Below, piece after piece: positions 56,107-64,000 of a stretch of 64,000 nt of DNA. The notes beneath the pieces are model-generated. The model was given only the letters and a program-made list of their open reading frames with translations. It was not told the origin of the DNA and searched no databases. Source of the DNA: JAQBQH01 sp035607415 (lineage in GTDB: Bacteria > Myxococcota_A > Polyangia > Palsa-1104); assembly GCA_035607415.1 (NCBI GenBank), contig DATNAQ010000017.1:1-64000 (forward strand), read 5' to 3'. A program made the translations under genes and the position numbers. Positions within the stretch are counted from its first letter, which is position 1; each line of letters opens with the position of its first letter.

Positions 56107-57960
56107 GTGAAGATCCACCTCATCGGCATCTGCGGCACCGGAATGGGGTCGCTCGCCGGCCTGCTCAAGGCCGCCGGCCACGACGTGCGTGGCTCGGACA
56201 GCGACGTCTATCCCCCGATGTCGACTCAGCTTGCCGAGCAGGGGATCGAGGTCATGAACGGCTACGGGCCGCACAACCTCGACTGGACGCCGGATGTGGT
56301 CGTCGTCGGCAACGTCCAGACCAAGGACCAGATCGAGGTCAAGGCGGCGCAGGAGCGCGGCCTCAAGCTGACCTCGTTCCCCGCGCTGCTCGAGGAGCTG
56401 TTCCTCTCGCGCATGCACGCGCTCGTCGTCGCTGGCACCCACGGCAAGACGACGACGTCGTCGCTGGCGTCGTTCGTGCTCACCGACGCGGGCAAGGATC
56501 CGAGCTTCCTCGTCGGCGGCGTGCCGGTGAACTTCGGCCGCTCGTGGCGCCTGGGCAAGGGCGACCTGTTCGTGGTCGAAGGCGACGAGTACGACACGGC
56601 GTTCTTCGACAAGGGATCGAAGTTCCTTCACTACCGGCCCAAGACCGCGATCATCACGTCGGTCGAGCTCGACCACGTCGACATCTTCTCGTCGCTCGAC
56701 GCCATCAAGGCGGCGTTCAAGAAGTTCGTGGCGCTCATCCCGCCCGACGGGCTGTGCATCGTCGCCGCCGATTCGCCCGGCGCCGTCGACGTGGCCAAGG
56801 ACGCGACGTGCAAGGTGGAGACGTACATCGTGCGCGACGCCGAGCATCCCGACGCGCAGGCCGACTGGGTCGGCAAGGCGATCGCGACGCGCCCCGGCGG
56901 GCGCACGCTGTTCGAGGTCACGCGTGGCGGGCGGTCCTTCGGCGTGTTCGATACGATGCTGCCGGGCGGGTACAACCTGGCCAACGCGCTGTCGGTGATC
57001 GCGGCCTGCGCGTCGGTCGGCATGACCGCCGAGCAGATCGGCCGCGGCCTGCGCCGCTTCGCCGGCGTGCGGCGCCGCCAGGAGGTGCGCGGCGTCGCTC
57101 AGGGCGTCACCGTCGTCGACGACTTCGCGCATCACCCGACGGCGGTGCGCCAGACGCTGCGCGCGCTGCGCCGGCGTCACGGCGGCGGGCGGCTCATCGC
57201 CATCTTCGAGCCGCGCTCGGCGACGTCGCGGCGCGCGGTGTTCCAAAAGGACTTCGCCGACGCGTTCGCCGAGGCCGACGAGACCATCGTCGGCGCGGTC
57301 AGCCATCCCGAGAAGGCGCCGGCGGGCGATCGCTTCGACGCCGAGCGGCTGGCGGCGGATCTGCGCGGCAAGGGCGTGGCCGCGCGCCACGTGCCGTCGG
57401 TGGATCAGATCATCGAGCAGGTGGCGTCGAACGCCGCCGCCGGCGACACCGTGGTCATCATGACCTCGGGCGGCTTCGAGGGCATCCACGACAAGCTCCT
57501 GCAGCGGCTCGGCGACGCGGTGGTGCCGGCGCGCCAGGAGGACGTCGAGCGTGTACGCGCGCTCTTGCAGCGCACCGAGCTCGCCTATCCGGAGCTCGAC
57601 GATCACGTCGACGATCTGTTGATCGTGCGCGACGAGAGCCACGAGGTCGTCGCCTGCGTGGCGATGGAGCTGTACGACGAAGCGGGCCTCCTGCGCGCGC
57701 TGGCGACGGCGCCGGAGCGGCGCGGCGAGGGCCTGGGCTGGATGCTCGCCGACGCCGCGCTCGGGCGCGCGCGCAACCGCGGCTGCCGTCGCGTGTACCT
57801 CATCACCGAGAGCGCGAGCGACTTCTTCGCCGAGAAGTTCGGCTTCCGCGCCGTGCAGCTGTCGATGGTCGACGCCGCCGTCGCCGAGTCGACGGTGTTC
57901 CGCACGGCGTCGTCGAGCGCGACGGCGATGGTGCTCGACCTCCCCATCGACGGCTCGTGA
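56107..57960 (+). CDS. mpl: Mpl murein peptide ligase fused to an ArsN2-like GNAT
   Basis: 617 residues, GTG start. Residues 1-470 are Mpl, which joins UDP-MurNAc to the recycled L-Ala-gamma-D-Glu-meso-DAP tripeptide: IHLIGICGTGMGSLAGLL, YPPMSTQLAEQGIEV, ATP loop VAGTHGKTTTSSL, DEYDTAFFDKGSKF, HHPTAVRQTL and FEPRSATSRRAVF. Residues ~473-617 are a GNAT domain with ALATAPERRGEGLGWML as the acetyl-CoA loop and SASDFFAEKFGFRAV, like ArsN2 acetyltransferases. Mpl is normally ~450 residues, so this is a true fusion in one uninterrupted frame. The second domain may acetylate a recycled product; this is inference. Confidence 0.9.
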   Translation: MKIHLIGICGTGMGSLAGLLKAAGHDVRGSDSDVYPPMSTQLAEQGIEVMNGYGPHNLDWTPDVVVVGNVQTKDQIEVKAAQERGLKLTSFPALLEELFLSRMHALVVAGTHGKTTTSSLASFVLTDAGKDPSFLVGGVPVNFGRSWRLGKGDLFVVEGDEYDTAFFDKGSKFLHYRPKTAIITSVELDHVDIFSSLDAIKAAFKKFVALIPPDGLCIVAADSPGAVDVAKDATCKVETYIVRDAEHPDAQADWVGKAIATRPGGRTLFEVTRGGRSFGVFDTMLPGGYNLANALSVIAACASVGMTAEQIGRGLRRFAGVRRRQEVRGVAQGVTVVDDFAHHPTAVRQTLRALRRRHGGGRLIAIFEPRSATSRRAVFQKDFADAFAEADETIVGAVSHPEKAPAGDRFDAERLAADLRGKGVAARHVPSVDQIIEQVASNAAAGDTVVIMTSGGFEGIHDKLLQRLGDAVVPARQEDVERVRALLQRTELAYPELDDHVDDLLIVRDESHEVVACVAMELYDEAGLLRALATAPERRGEGLGWMLADAALGRARNRGCRRVYLITESASDFFAEKFGFRAVQLSMVDAAVAESTVFRTASSSATAMVLDLPIDGS

Positions 57961-57967
57961 GCATCGC

Positions 57968-58786
57968 GTGACGCTGCGCGAGCTCGCGGTCGCGCGGCGC
58001 ATCGCCGTCGAGGCGGGCGCGATCTTGCGCGAAGGCGCGGGGCGGCGGCACGTCTCCGATCAGAAGCGCACCGCGGTCGACCTGGTCACCGAGTACGATC
58101 GGCGCGCCGAGGCGCACGTGGTCGCCGAGCTGCAGAAGGCCTTCCCCGACGACGCCATCGTGGCGGAGGAGGGCGGCGGCGCCGCCGGCGGCTCGGGACG
58201 GCGCTGGCTCGTCGATCCGCTCGACGGCACCACCAACTTTTCGCACGGCCTGCCGTTCTTCTGCGTGTCGATCGCCGTCGAGGACGCGGACGGCTCGCTC
58301 GCCGGTGTCGTCGAGGCCCCGGCGCTCGGCTGGCAGTTCTTCGCGGCGCGCGGCGCGGGCGCGTTCCTCGTCGAGCGCGCGCGCAGCAGCTCGGCCGGCG
58401 ACGAAGGGCGGCGGCTCGCGGTCAGCGACACCGACGCGCTGGCGTCGTCGCTCCTCGCCACCGGCTTTCCCTACGACACCGCGGCGAGCGCGAACAACAA
58501 CCTCGCCGAGTGGTCGCGCATCTACCCAAAGACGCAGGGGCTGCGTCGCGTCGGCGCCGCCGCGCTCGACCTGTGCTTCGTCGCCGCCGGCTGGATGGAC
58601 GGCTACTGGGAGCTGAAGATCAAGCCGTGGGACGTCGCCGCCGGCGCGCTCTTCGTCACCGAGGCGGGCGGGCGCGTCACCGACTATCGCGGCGGCGCCT
58701 TCCGCAGCGACGGCGGCGAGATCCTCGCCACGAACGGCCGGCTGCACGACGCCCTCATCGCCGCGCTCGCGCCGCCGCGGACGTAG
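57968..58786 (+). CDS. Inositol-monophosphatase family phosphatase
   Basis: 272 residues, GTG start. The FIG metal sites are DLVTEYDRRAEAHV, EEGGG, WLVDPLDGTTNFSHGLPF and KPWDVAAGALFVTEAGG. It hydrolyses inositol phosphate or a related sugar phosphate; SuhB-like and CysQ-like roles cannot be separated. It starts 8 bases after mpl. Confidence 0.92.
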   Translation: MTLRELAVARRIAVEAGAILREGAGRRHVSDQKRTAVDLVTEYDRRAEAHVVAELQKAFPDDAIVAEEGGGAAGGSGRRWLVDPLDGTTNFSHGLPFFCVSIAVEDADGSLAGVVEAPALGWQFFAARGAGAFLVERARSSSAGDEGRRLAVSDTDALASSLLATGFPYDTAASANNNLAEWSRIYPKTQGLRRVGAAALDLCFVAAGWMDGYWELKIKPWDVAAGALFVTEAGGRVTDYRGGAFRSDGGEILATNGRLHDALIAALAPPRT

Positions 58787-58792
58787 TACGCT
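58787..58792 (+). promoter_or_regulatory. Putative -10 hexamer, leaderless spacing
   Basis: TACGCT ends 6 bases before ATG 58799. Confidence 0.4.
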
Positions 58793-58798
58793 TCCGCC

Positions 58799-60091
58799 AT
58801 GAGGCGTGTGCTGCTGGCCGCGATCGCATCGGTCGCGGCGACGGCGATCGCGGCCACGGCGGCGGCGCATCCGCCCGTCGGTATCGCGCCGCACGCGCCG
58901 CGCACGACGCCGAAGGGCGAGCCGGAGCCGCTCGTCACCTCGTGGCTCGACGACGCGCGCGCGCGCCTCGCCGCCGACAAGCTCGACGGCTGGCTGCTCG
59001 CCGACTGGCAGGGCGAAAACCCCGTCGCCGGCGACGTGGTGCGCCCGCGCGGGCCGTCGCACCGCTGGTTCTACCTGGTGACCGCGACGGGCCAGCCGCA
59101 GCTGCTCTGTCACGCCGACGACGCCGCCGCCTTCGACGTGCGCAAGCCGCTCGTCTATCGCACCTGGCGCGAGCTCGAGGCGCAGCTCAAGGTGCTCTTG
59201 CGCGGGCGGCGGCGCGTGGCCATGGAGTGGTCGCCGCGCGATCCGGCGCTCTCGCGCGTCGACGGCGGCACCATCGATCTCGTGCGCGCCGCCGGCGCCG
59301 TGCCGGTGTCGTCGGGCGATCTCGTGACCATGATGCGCGCGCGCTGGACCGACGCGCAGCTCGCCACGCACCGCGCCGCCGCCGCCGCGCTCGCCGCGGT
59401 GAAGGACGAGGTGTTCGCAGCGATCGCGCACGGCGGCGGCCGCCTCACCGAGTACGACGAGCAGCAGCGCGCGTGGAAGGCGCTCGCCGCGCACGGCCTC
59501 GAGGCCGCCGATCCGCCCATCGTCGCCGCCGGCGTGCACACGGCCGATCCCGGCTTCGCGCCCTCGCCCGAGCGCTCCGAGCGCATCGCGCCGGGCGACC
59601 TCGTGCTCTTCTCGGCCGCCGCGCGCGTACGCGGCGTGCGCGACGCCGTCTACGCCGATCTGACGTGGGTCGGCTTCGTCGGCGACCACGTGCCCGACGA
59701 GATGCAGCACCTCTACGCCATCGCCCGCGACGCGCGCTCGGCCGTGCTCGCGCTCGTCGCTGCGCGCCTGAAGAAGAAGCAGGCGGTGCGCGGCTTCGAG
59801 CTCGACGACGCCGCGCGCGCCGTCGCCGCCAAGGCCGGCTTCGGCGATCGCGTGCTGCGCCCGACCGGCCACGCGCTCGACACGCGCCGCTTCGGCGAGG
59901 GCCCGACGTTCGACGACGCCACGACCCACGACGACCGCCAGCTGCTCCCGCGCACCGGCTACGTCGTCGAGCCCGGGCTCTACGTCGCCGGCGCCTTCGG
60001 CGTGCGCGTCGCCGCCGACCTGTACCTCGGCGCCGACGGGCTGCACACCACGCCCGAGACGCCGCAGCAGGAGATCGAGCTGATCAGGTGA
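58799..60091 (+). CDS. Exported M24-fold protein with degenerate metal site
   Basis: 430 residues; signal peptide to about residue 23. N-terminal creatinase-like domain, then the M24 (pita-bread) fold. The first Asp ligand, expected in a LFDL.. strand, is Ser (VLFSAAARV). The second Asp is kept in AVYADLTWVGF, the His in TGHALDTRRF and the Glu in YVVEPGLYV. The last Glu, expected in GVRxE, is Ala (GVRVAADL). With two of five metal ligands lost, aminopeptidase activity is unlikely. It may be a binding protein. The family resemblance is clear from THDDRQLLPRTGYVVEPG. Confidence 0.82.
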   Translation: MRRVLLAAIASVAATAIAATAAAHPPVGIAPHAPRTTPKGEPEPLVTSWLDDARARLAADKLDGWLLADWQGENPVAGDVVRPRGPSHRWFYLVTATGQPQLLCHADDAAAFDVRKPLVYRTWRELEAQLKVLLRGRRRVAMEWSPRDPALSRVDGGTIDLVRAAGAVPVSSGDLVTMMRARWTDAQLATHRAAAAALAAVKDEVFAAIAHGGGRLTEYDEQQRAWKALAAHGLEAADPPIVAAGVHTADPGFAPSPERSERIAPGDLVLFSAAARVRGVRDAVYADLTWVGFVGDHVPDEMQHLYAIARDARSAVLALVAARLKKKQAVRGFELDDAARAVAAKAGFGDRVLRPTGHALDTRRFGEGPTFDDATTHDDRQLLPRTGYVVEPGLYVAGAFGVRVAADLYLGADGLHTTPETPQQEIELIR

Positions 60092-60851
60092 AGGTCGCGA
60101 TCACCGGCGCGTGGTCCGACGGCTTCTGTCCCTTGCGCGCCTCGCGATCGATCCAGCACGCGTCGCAGCGCCGCGCGAACGGCTCGGTGGCGAAGATGTG
60201 GTCGATGCGCAGCCCGCGGTTCTTGGGGAACCCGAGCATCTGGTAGTCCCACCACGAGTAGTAACCGGCTTCCCAGTGGTGCAGCCGGAACAGATCGACG
60301 AGGCCCCAGGCGCGGATGCGATCGAGCGCCTTGCGCGCGTCGATGTGGAACAGCGTCTCGCCCTCCCACGCCGTCGGGTCGTGCACGTCCTTGGCCTCGG
60401 GCGCGACGTTGAAGTCGCCGCAGATGGCCATCGGTTGCGCGCGATCGTAGTGCGCCTCGAGATCGCGCACGAAGCGATCCATCCACTGCATCTTGTATTC
60501 AAACTTGTCGGTGCCGACGGCCTGGCCGTTGGGCACGTAGACGCTCATGATGCGCACGCCGTCGACGACGCCGCTGATGAGGCGCGCCTGCGGATCCTCG
60601 ACGCCGTCGTCGAGGCCACGGCGCACGTCGGTGATGGGCGTGCGCGAGGCGATGGCCACGCCGTTGTACGTCTTCTGCGCGGCGATCTCGATGTGGTAGC
60701 CGAGGGCGCGGAACTCGAGGAACGGGAACTTGTCCTCCTCGACCTTGAGCTCCTGCATGCAGATGACGTCGGGCTTGTTGGCCTCGAGCCACGGCAGCAC
60801 GCGCTCGGTGCGCGCCCGGATCGAATTCACGTTCCACGTGACCAGCTTCAT
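60084..60851 (-). CDS. xthA: Exodeoxyribonuclease III
   Basis: 255 residues, normal length. It is an AP endonuclease and 3'-5' exonuclease of base-excision repair. Signatures: WNVNSIRAR, the metal Glu in CMQELKVEE, YVPNGQ, GDFNVAPEAKDVHDP, LRIDHIFAT and the final SDHAPV. It overlaps the M24 gene by 8 bases at their 3' ends. TATGTT ends 8 bases before the ATG. Confidence 0.95.
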   Translation of the reverse strand: MKLVTWNVNSIRARTERVLPWLEANKPDVICMQELKVEEDKFPFLEFRALGYHIEIAAQKTYNGVAIASRTPITDVRRGLDDGVEDPQARLISGVVDGVRIMSVYVPNGQAVGTDKFEYKMQWMDRFVRDLEAHYDRAQPMAICGDFNVAPEAKDVHDPTAWEGETLFHIDARKALDRIRAWGLVDLFRLHHWEAGYYSWWDYQMLGFPKNRGLRIDHIFATEPFARRCDACWIDREARKGQKPSDHAPVIATFT

Positions 60852-60920
60852 CGCTCGCGAACATAGATCGGCGGCTCGACGCGGGGCAACGCTCGTGCTG
60901 CGCCGGCCGTCTCAGGTGAC

Positions 60921-61187
60921 ATGCGACTCCTCTTCATCGTGTCCATGGCGATCGCCGGCTGCGGCGGCGCGAGCGTCGGACAGACGTGTCACGCCGACGC
61001 CGAATGCCAACCGCTCGTATGCAACGCGCCCTACCGCGACCCGAACCAGCCGCCCGCGGAGGGCACGTGCCAGCACCCATCTGCCGTCGGTGGGCTGTGC
61101 CATCGTCCGGCCGAGTGCGCCGACGGCCTGACCTGCGTGATCCCCGCCGGCGGCACGCCGTCGGCCGGCGGCACCTGCGAACAGTAG
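60921..61187 (+). CDS. Small Cys-rich lipoprotein
   Basis: 88 residues, signal ending AIAGC. The mature part has eight more Cys in CxxxxxC groups (TCHADAEC, GLCHRPAECADGLTC), a disulfide-rich knot of the kind seen in other lipoproteins of this window. Function unknown. It converges on rnpB. Confidence 0.72.
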   Translation: MRLLFIVSMAIAGCGGASVGQTCHADAECQPLVCNAPYRDPNQPPAEGTCQHPSAVGGLCHRPAECADGLTCVIPAGGTPSAGGTCEQ

Positions 61188-61194
61188 AAAAGAG

Positions 61195-61574
61195 GGAGCT
61201 CGTCGGAGAGAGCAGTAAGCCGGGTCCTGTTCCACTTGCGTGGTGGCGGTCATTCATCTAGGCGCCGCATTGCTACGGCGCTCGAGCGACCAACCCGGAG
61301 ACGGCGAGGCGGGCCGCCTCGTCCGCTTTCGCGGAGTCCCCTGCTTGGTCTTGCTCCGGGTGGGGTTTGCCATGCCGTCGGCGTTACCGTCGACGCGGTG
61401 CGCTCTTACCGCACCATTTCACCCTTACCTCTTGCGAGGCGGTTTGTTTTCTGTGGCACTGTCCTTCGGGTCGCCCCGACCGGCCGTTAGCCGGCACCCT
61501 GCCCTGTGGAGCCCGGACTTTCCTCTCGCGGCTTTCGCCGCCAGCGACCACCTCGCCCTCTCCGACGAACTCCC
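61195..61574 (-). ncRNA. rnpB: RNase P RNA, type A
   Basis: The minus strand carries the universal P4 5' element (GAGGAAAGTCCGGGCTCC, 61508-61525) and, near the 3' end, AGATGAATGA followed by CCCGGCTTA. The ends pair as a 16-base P1 helix (61559-61574 region with 61195-61210 region). Total length is about 380 bases, as expected. The transcript then runs into TCTTTTCT, a likely terminator. Ends are approximate. Confidence 0.95.
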
Positions 61575-61597
61575 AAGCGAATCTTACAGCGCGCGGG

Positions 61598-62353
61598 CTA
61601 CTGCTCCGGCTTTTCCTTCGGCTCCGCCGGGGTGCCGTCGGGATTCTCGAGCAGCTTGTCCCAGTAGATGATGCGGTTGCAGGTCCCGCACAGCTCGATG
61701 GTGTCGCCGCGCTGCAGCTGATTGAAGACCTGCGGCGGGATGTTCATGTTGCAGCCCTGGCAGGTGCCGTTCTTCACGGGCGCCATCGCCAGGCCGCGAC
61801 GCATGCGGATGGCCGAGTACTTCTTGAGCACGTCGGGCCGCACGCGCGCCGCCGCGACCTCGCGCAGCTTGCGCTCCGCGGCGATCTGGGCGTCGAGCTC
61901 GGCGGTCTTCTCCGCGGCCGTCTTCTCCTCGCCGGCGACGTGCTCCTTGAGCGCCTGGAAGTCGGCCTCGTGCTGCTCGATCGACTTCTTCGCGGTCGCC
62001 ACCGCGTCGACGAGCTTGCCGACCTCCTCTTGCCGCTCCTGCGCGCTCTTGCGCGTCGCCTGCAGCTCGCGCTCGCTCGCCATGTACTCCTTGGCGTTCT
62101 TCACCGCGGCCGACCGCTGCTTGGCCTGGAGCGCGCGATCTTCGTCGCTCTTGGCCTCGTCTTCCTGACGCTTGCGCCAGGACTCGGTCTCGGTCAGCTG
62201 GCTGCGTTCGCGTTCGAGCATCTGCTCGACGCGACGCACGTCGGCGTTCATGGTCTCGAGCTTCGCGGGGAAAGCTTTCTTCATCTGCTCCAGCTCTTGG
62301 ATCTTCGCGTCGTGGCGCTGGAGCTCGGTCAACAGCAGTAATTGGTCTTTCAA
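61598..62353 (-). CDS. C4 zinc-ribbon coiled-coil protein (DUF164)
   Basis: 251 residues from TTG 62353 (AAGGAGAA upstream). A long coiled coil (~5-175) is followed by a zinc ribbon with CQGC (~198-201) and CGTC (~222-225). It is the CdsZ/DUF164 family, linked to nucleic acid or secretion functions in different bacteria; function here is not settled. It sits between tRNA(CAU) and rnpB on one strand. Confidence 0.88.
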   Translation of the reverse strand: MKDQLLLLTELQRHDAKIQELEQMKKAFPAKLETMNADVRRVEQMLERERSQLTETESWRKRQEDEAKSDEDRALQAKQRSAAVKNAKEYMASERELQATRKSAQERQEEVGKLVDAVATAKKSIEQHEADFQALKEHVAGEEKTAAEKTAELDAQIAAERKLREVAAARVRPDVLKKYSAIRMRRGLAMAPVKNGTCQGCNMNIPPQVFNQLQRGDTIELCGTCNRIIYWDKLLENPDGTPAEPKEKPEQ

Positions 62354-62369
62354 ACCCGGTTCTCCTTCG

Positions 62370-62443
<74 letters not shown>

Positions 62444-62549
62444 TAGTTCACGTCGGTGGCAAGAAATGTAGCACTTCTCGGCGCCGACGCTCGCGGACCT
62501 TAGATCGCCCGCGCTCGCTTGGCAAGCGGGCGCCTGCTCATGGGCACAA

Positions 62550-63176
62550 CTAAAGGAGCGAAACGTCGGATTCGCCGAGGACGATCTCTTTGCCGCTGAT
62601 GAGCTGCACGATGCGGATGCGGTAGGTGTGGCCGGGACGAAAACCGTCTTCCGGCGACAGCGACACCCGGGCGGCGACCTTCGGCCCCGCCTTGAGCGGC
62701 GCCTGGTAGAGCGCCGTGAACTGGCGATTTTCGATCGAGTCGGGATCTTCGAGGTCGAAGAAGATGAAGAGCGCGTTGCCCGCCCAGGCGGTGTGCTTGA
62801 GCGTGCCGGTGAGCTCGAGCGTCCACGGGGAGTTCTCGGGCGGCGTCGTGGCCGCCGCGGTGGCGGTGCCGTCACTGGCCGCCACCGACGCGGCGCGCGA
62901 GAAGCGCGGCACCACGATCGCCGATTTCGACTGCTTGTCGGCCGGCCCCGCGGCCGCGGCCACCGGCGTCGAGGCGACCGTGATGGTCGAGCGCGCGCCG
63001 GCGAAGATGCACAGGCCCGGCTTCTGCGGACAGGGCGTCGAGGCCGCCGGATCGAGGATCGTCAGCGGCGCCGGGTTGTCGGAGTGGATGAGGTCGGACA
63101 GATCTCCAGGGCCCGCTGCCGCCGTACCGGCCAGCGCCACCATCGCCGCCCATCCCACAAGTACCCGCATCCCCAT
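62550..63176 (-). CDS. Exported protein of unknown function
   Basis: 208 residues from ATG 63176 (ATG 63170 is also possible). Signal peptide ending GTAAAG. Residues ~110-208 form a beta-sandwich (WTLELTGTLKHTAWAGNALFIFFD quoted as LELTGTLKHTAW; ARVSLSPEDGFRPGHTYRIRIV), while ~50-105 is Ala/Ser-rich. No family recognised. Confidence 0.75.
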   Translation of the reverse strand: MGMRVLVGWAAMVALAGTAAAGPGDLSDLIHSDNPAPLTILDPAASTPCPQKPGLCIFAGARSTITVASTPVAAAAGPADKQSKSAIVVPRFSRAASVAASDGTATAAATTPPENSPWTLELTGTLKHTAWAGNALFIFFDLEDPDSIENRQFTALYQAPLKAGPKVAARVSLSPEDGFRPGHTYRIRIVQLISGKEIVLGESDVSLL

Positions 63177-63189
63177 CTGGTTGTACCGC

Positions 63190-63209
63190 CTTGCTCGTTG
63201 GTGAGCAAG
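63190..63209. promoter_or_regulatory. Inverted repeat CTTGCTC-N6-GAGCAAG
   Basis: Seven-base perfect arms (63190-63196, 63203-63209). On the minus strand it lies just upstream of TACAAC (63180-63185) and the start of the exported protein, where a -35 and operator would be. Confidence 0.4.
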
Positions 63210-63324
63210 CTTCGGGCCGGCGTTCAGGATCGCGCCAGGCCGCGTCCGGCGCGGGTTTGCGCGGGATCGGGGCGGATACGCTAGGACCAGAGTCGCCAGG
63301 AAGCGTCGAAATCGCGCAAAGAAT

Positions 63325-63339
63325 GCGGGGCGGCCCCGC
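63325..63339 (-). terminator. Hairpin terminator of the signal peptidase gene
   Basis: GCGGGG/CCCCGC arms with a 3-base loop start one base past the lepB stop, followed on the minus strand by ATTCTTTG. Confidence 0.6.
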
Positions 63340-64000
63340 CTAGCGGATGGCCTTGTCGATGCGGTCCCAGCGGACGCCGTGGGGGCCCGACGAGAACCAG
63401 ACCTTGCGGACGACGCCGATGATCGCGTCCTGCGGCACGGCGCCGAAGATGCGTGAGTCGGCCGAGTTGTCGCGGTTATCGCCGAGCACGAAGTAGCTGT
63501 TCGCCGGCACGGTCAGCGCGTGAAACAGATGCGGCGAACCGAGCGAGTCGTAGACGACGCGGTAGGTGTGTCCGTCGACGGTCTCGTCCCAGGCATCGCA
63601 TTGGCGCGTCTCCCACGCGCCCAGGTCTTCCTGCAGGTCGTCGTACTCGCAGGGGCCGTCGACGTGTTGGCGCGCCACCGGCGTTCCGTTGACGACGAGC
63701 TCGTTGTCGCCGCGAATCTCGACGGTGTCGCCGCCGACGGCGACGACGCGCTTGACCAGGTCCTTGCCGCGATCTTGCGGATGCTGGAAGACGACGGTGT
63801 CGCCGCGATGCGGGTGCCTGGCCGTCTTGTCGACGAGGATGTGATCGCCGATGAGGATCGTCGGGATCGACGAGCCCGACGGGATGCGAAAGGCTTCGAC
63901 CCAGACGGCCTTCGCCGTGGTGCCGAGGATCGCGAGCACGGAGACGGCAATCAGCCCGGCAACCGCGTAGACGCCCTCGCTGCGCTCGATCTTCGGCTCG
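63340..64000 (-). CDS. lepB: Signal peptidase I (5' end outside window)
   Basis: At least 219 residues, open to the window edge. LepB cleaves Sec signal peptides on the periplasmic face. The catalytic Ser is the second Ser of IPSGSSIPTILIGDHI, the general-base Lys is in DLVKRVVAVGGDTVEI, and GDNRDNSADSRIFGAV is the conserved box E. A membrane segment (AGLIAVSVLAILGTT) precedes the catalytic domain. Confidence 0.95.
   Translation of the reverse strand, partial: EPKIERSEGVYAVAGLIAVSVLAILGTTAKAVWVEAFRIPSGSSIPTILIGDHILVDKTARHPHRGDTVVFQHPQDRGKDLVKRVVAVGGDTVEIRGDNELVVNGTPVARQHVDGPCEYDDLQEDLGAWETRQCDAWDETVDGHTYRVVYDSLGSPHLFHALTVPANSYFVLGDNRDNSADSRIFGAVPQDAIIGVVRKVWFSSGPHGVRWDRIDKAIR

Noticed and set aside
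55627..58002. Minus-strand frame open through the mpl region
   Set aside because: It is antisense to mpl with low-complexity composition. Only its 3' part (the kinase, from 55626) is a gene.

Overview
The window looks like chromosomal sequence from a GC-rich, Gram-negative bacterium of the Myxococcota (deltaproteobacterial) type. The reasons are very strong G/C bias at third codon positions, many Cys- and Asp/Met/Leu-rich lipoproteins, a MopE-type Cys/Asp motif, several TPR proteins, and outer-membrane functions (KdsC, BamD, FadL-like, TonB/ExbBD). I see no phage, insertion sequence, CRISPR array or plasmid gene. Coding density is very high: no stretch over about 300 bases lacks a gene. The longest gaps are 63177-63339 and 39448-39566, plus short divergent promoter regions.

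Layout. 1-6779: a PPC/DUF296 protein, then a formate-dehydrogenase-type locus (a compact NuoE/NuoF-like protein and a Mo/W oxidoreductase) converging on an operon of a DUF692/MNIO enzyme, a linked partner, FdhD and a GST. 6809-10405: RlmM, a Cys-rich lipoprotein, a TPR membrane protein and a HAD hydrolase. 10481-16294: DUF2760 with two atypical Hsp70 proteins and a DUF2127 membrane protein. 16367-25150: a metallo-beta-lactamase pair, a MopE-like lipoprotein, then a minus-strand signalling and cell-wall block (kdsC, anmK, lipoprotein, GAF/PAS histidine kinase, YkvA-like protein, diguanylate cyclase). 25242-30384: an exported protein, a FAD enzyme of the UDP-galactopyranose-mutase type, a GT-C-like membrane protein and a YVTN/MauG-like cytochrome. 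30460-34963: small membrane proteins, HemF, a response regulator, a lipoprotein and a GH5 enzyme. 34971-39902: a TonB-dependent receptor with tonB, exbD, exbB and a zinc-ribbon protein. 39946-43194: TruD, a decayed GNAT gene, a ChaN-like lipoprotein and an R-type lectin with DUF4476. 43188-47135: beta-helix and TIM-barrel carbohydrate genes divergent from an alpha/beta hydrolase. 47142-54246: TPR, BamD, a lipoprotein/barrel/lipoprotein trio, MnmG, a FadL-like porin and a YCII protein. 54232-60851: a receiver-histidine kinase with PilZ, an Mpl-GNAT fusion, an inositol monophosphatase, a degenerate M24 protein and Xth. 60921-64000: a small lipoprotein, RNase P RNA, a C4 zinc-ribbon coiled-coil protein, tRNA(CAU), an exported protein and signal peptidase I.

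Themes. Peptidoglycan recycling appears twice (AnmK, Mpl) and LPS Kdo synthesis once (KdsC). Cyclic-di-GMP signalling (GGDEF, PilZ) sits beside multi-domain sensor kinases. TonB-driven uptake forms one operon. A recurrent feature is a TAnnnT-like hexamer ending 5-7 bases before the start codon, which suggests leaderless or nearly leaderless transcripts for about ten genes, with near-leaderless spacing at several others.
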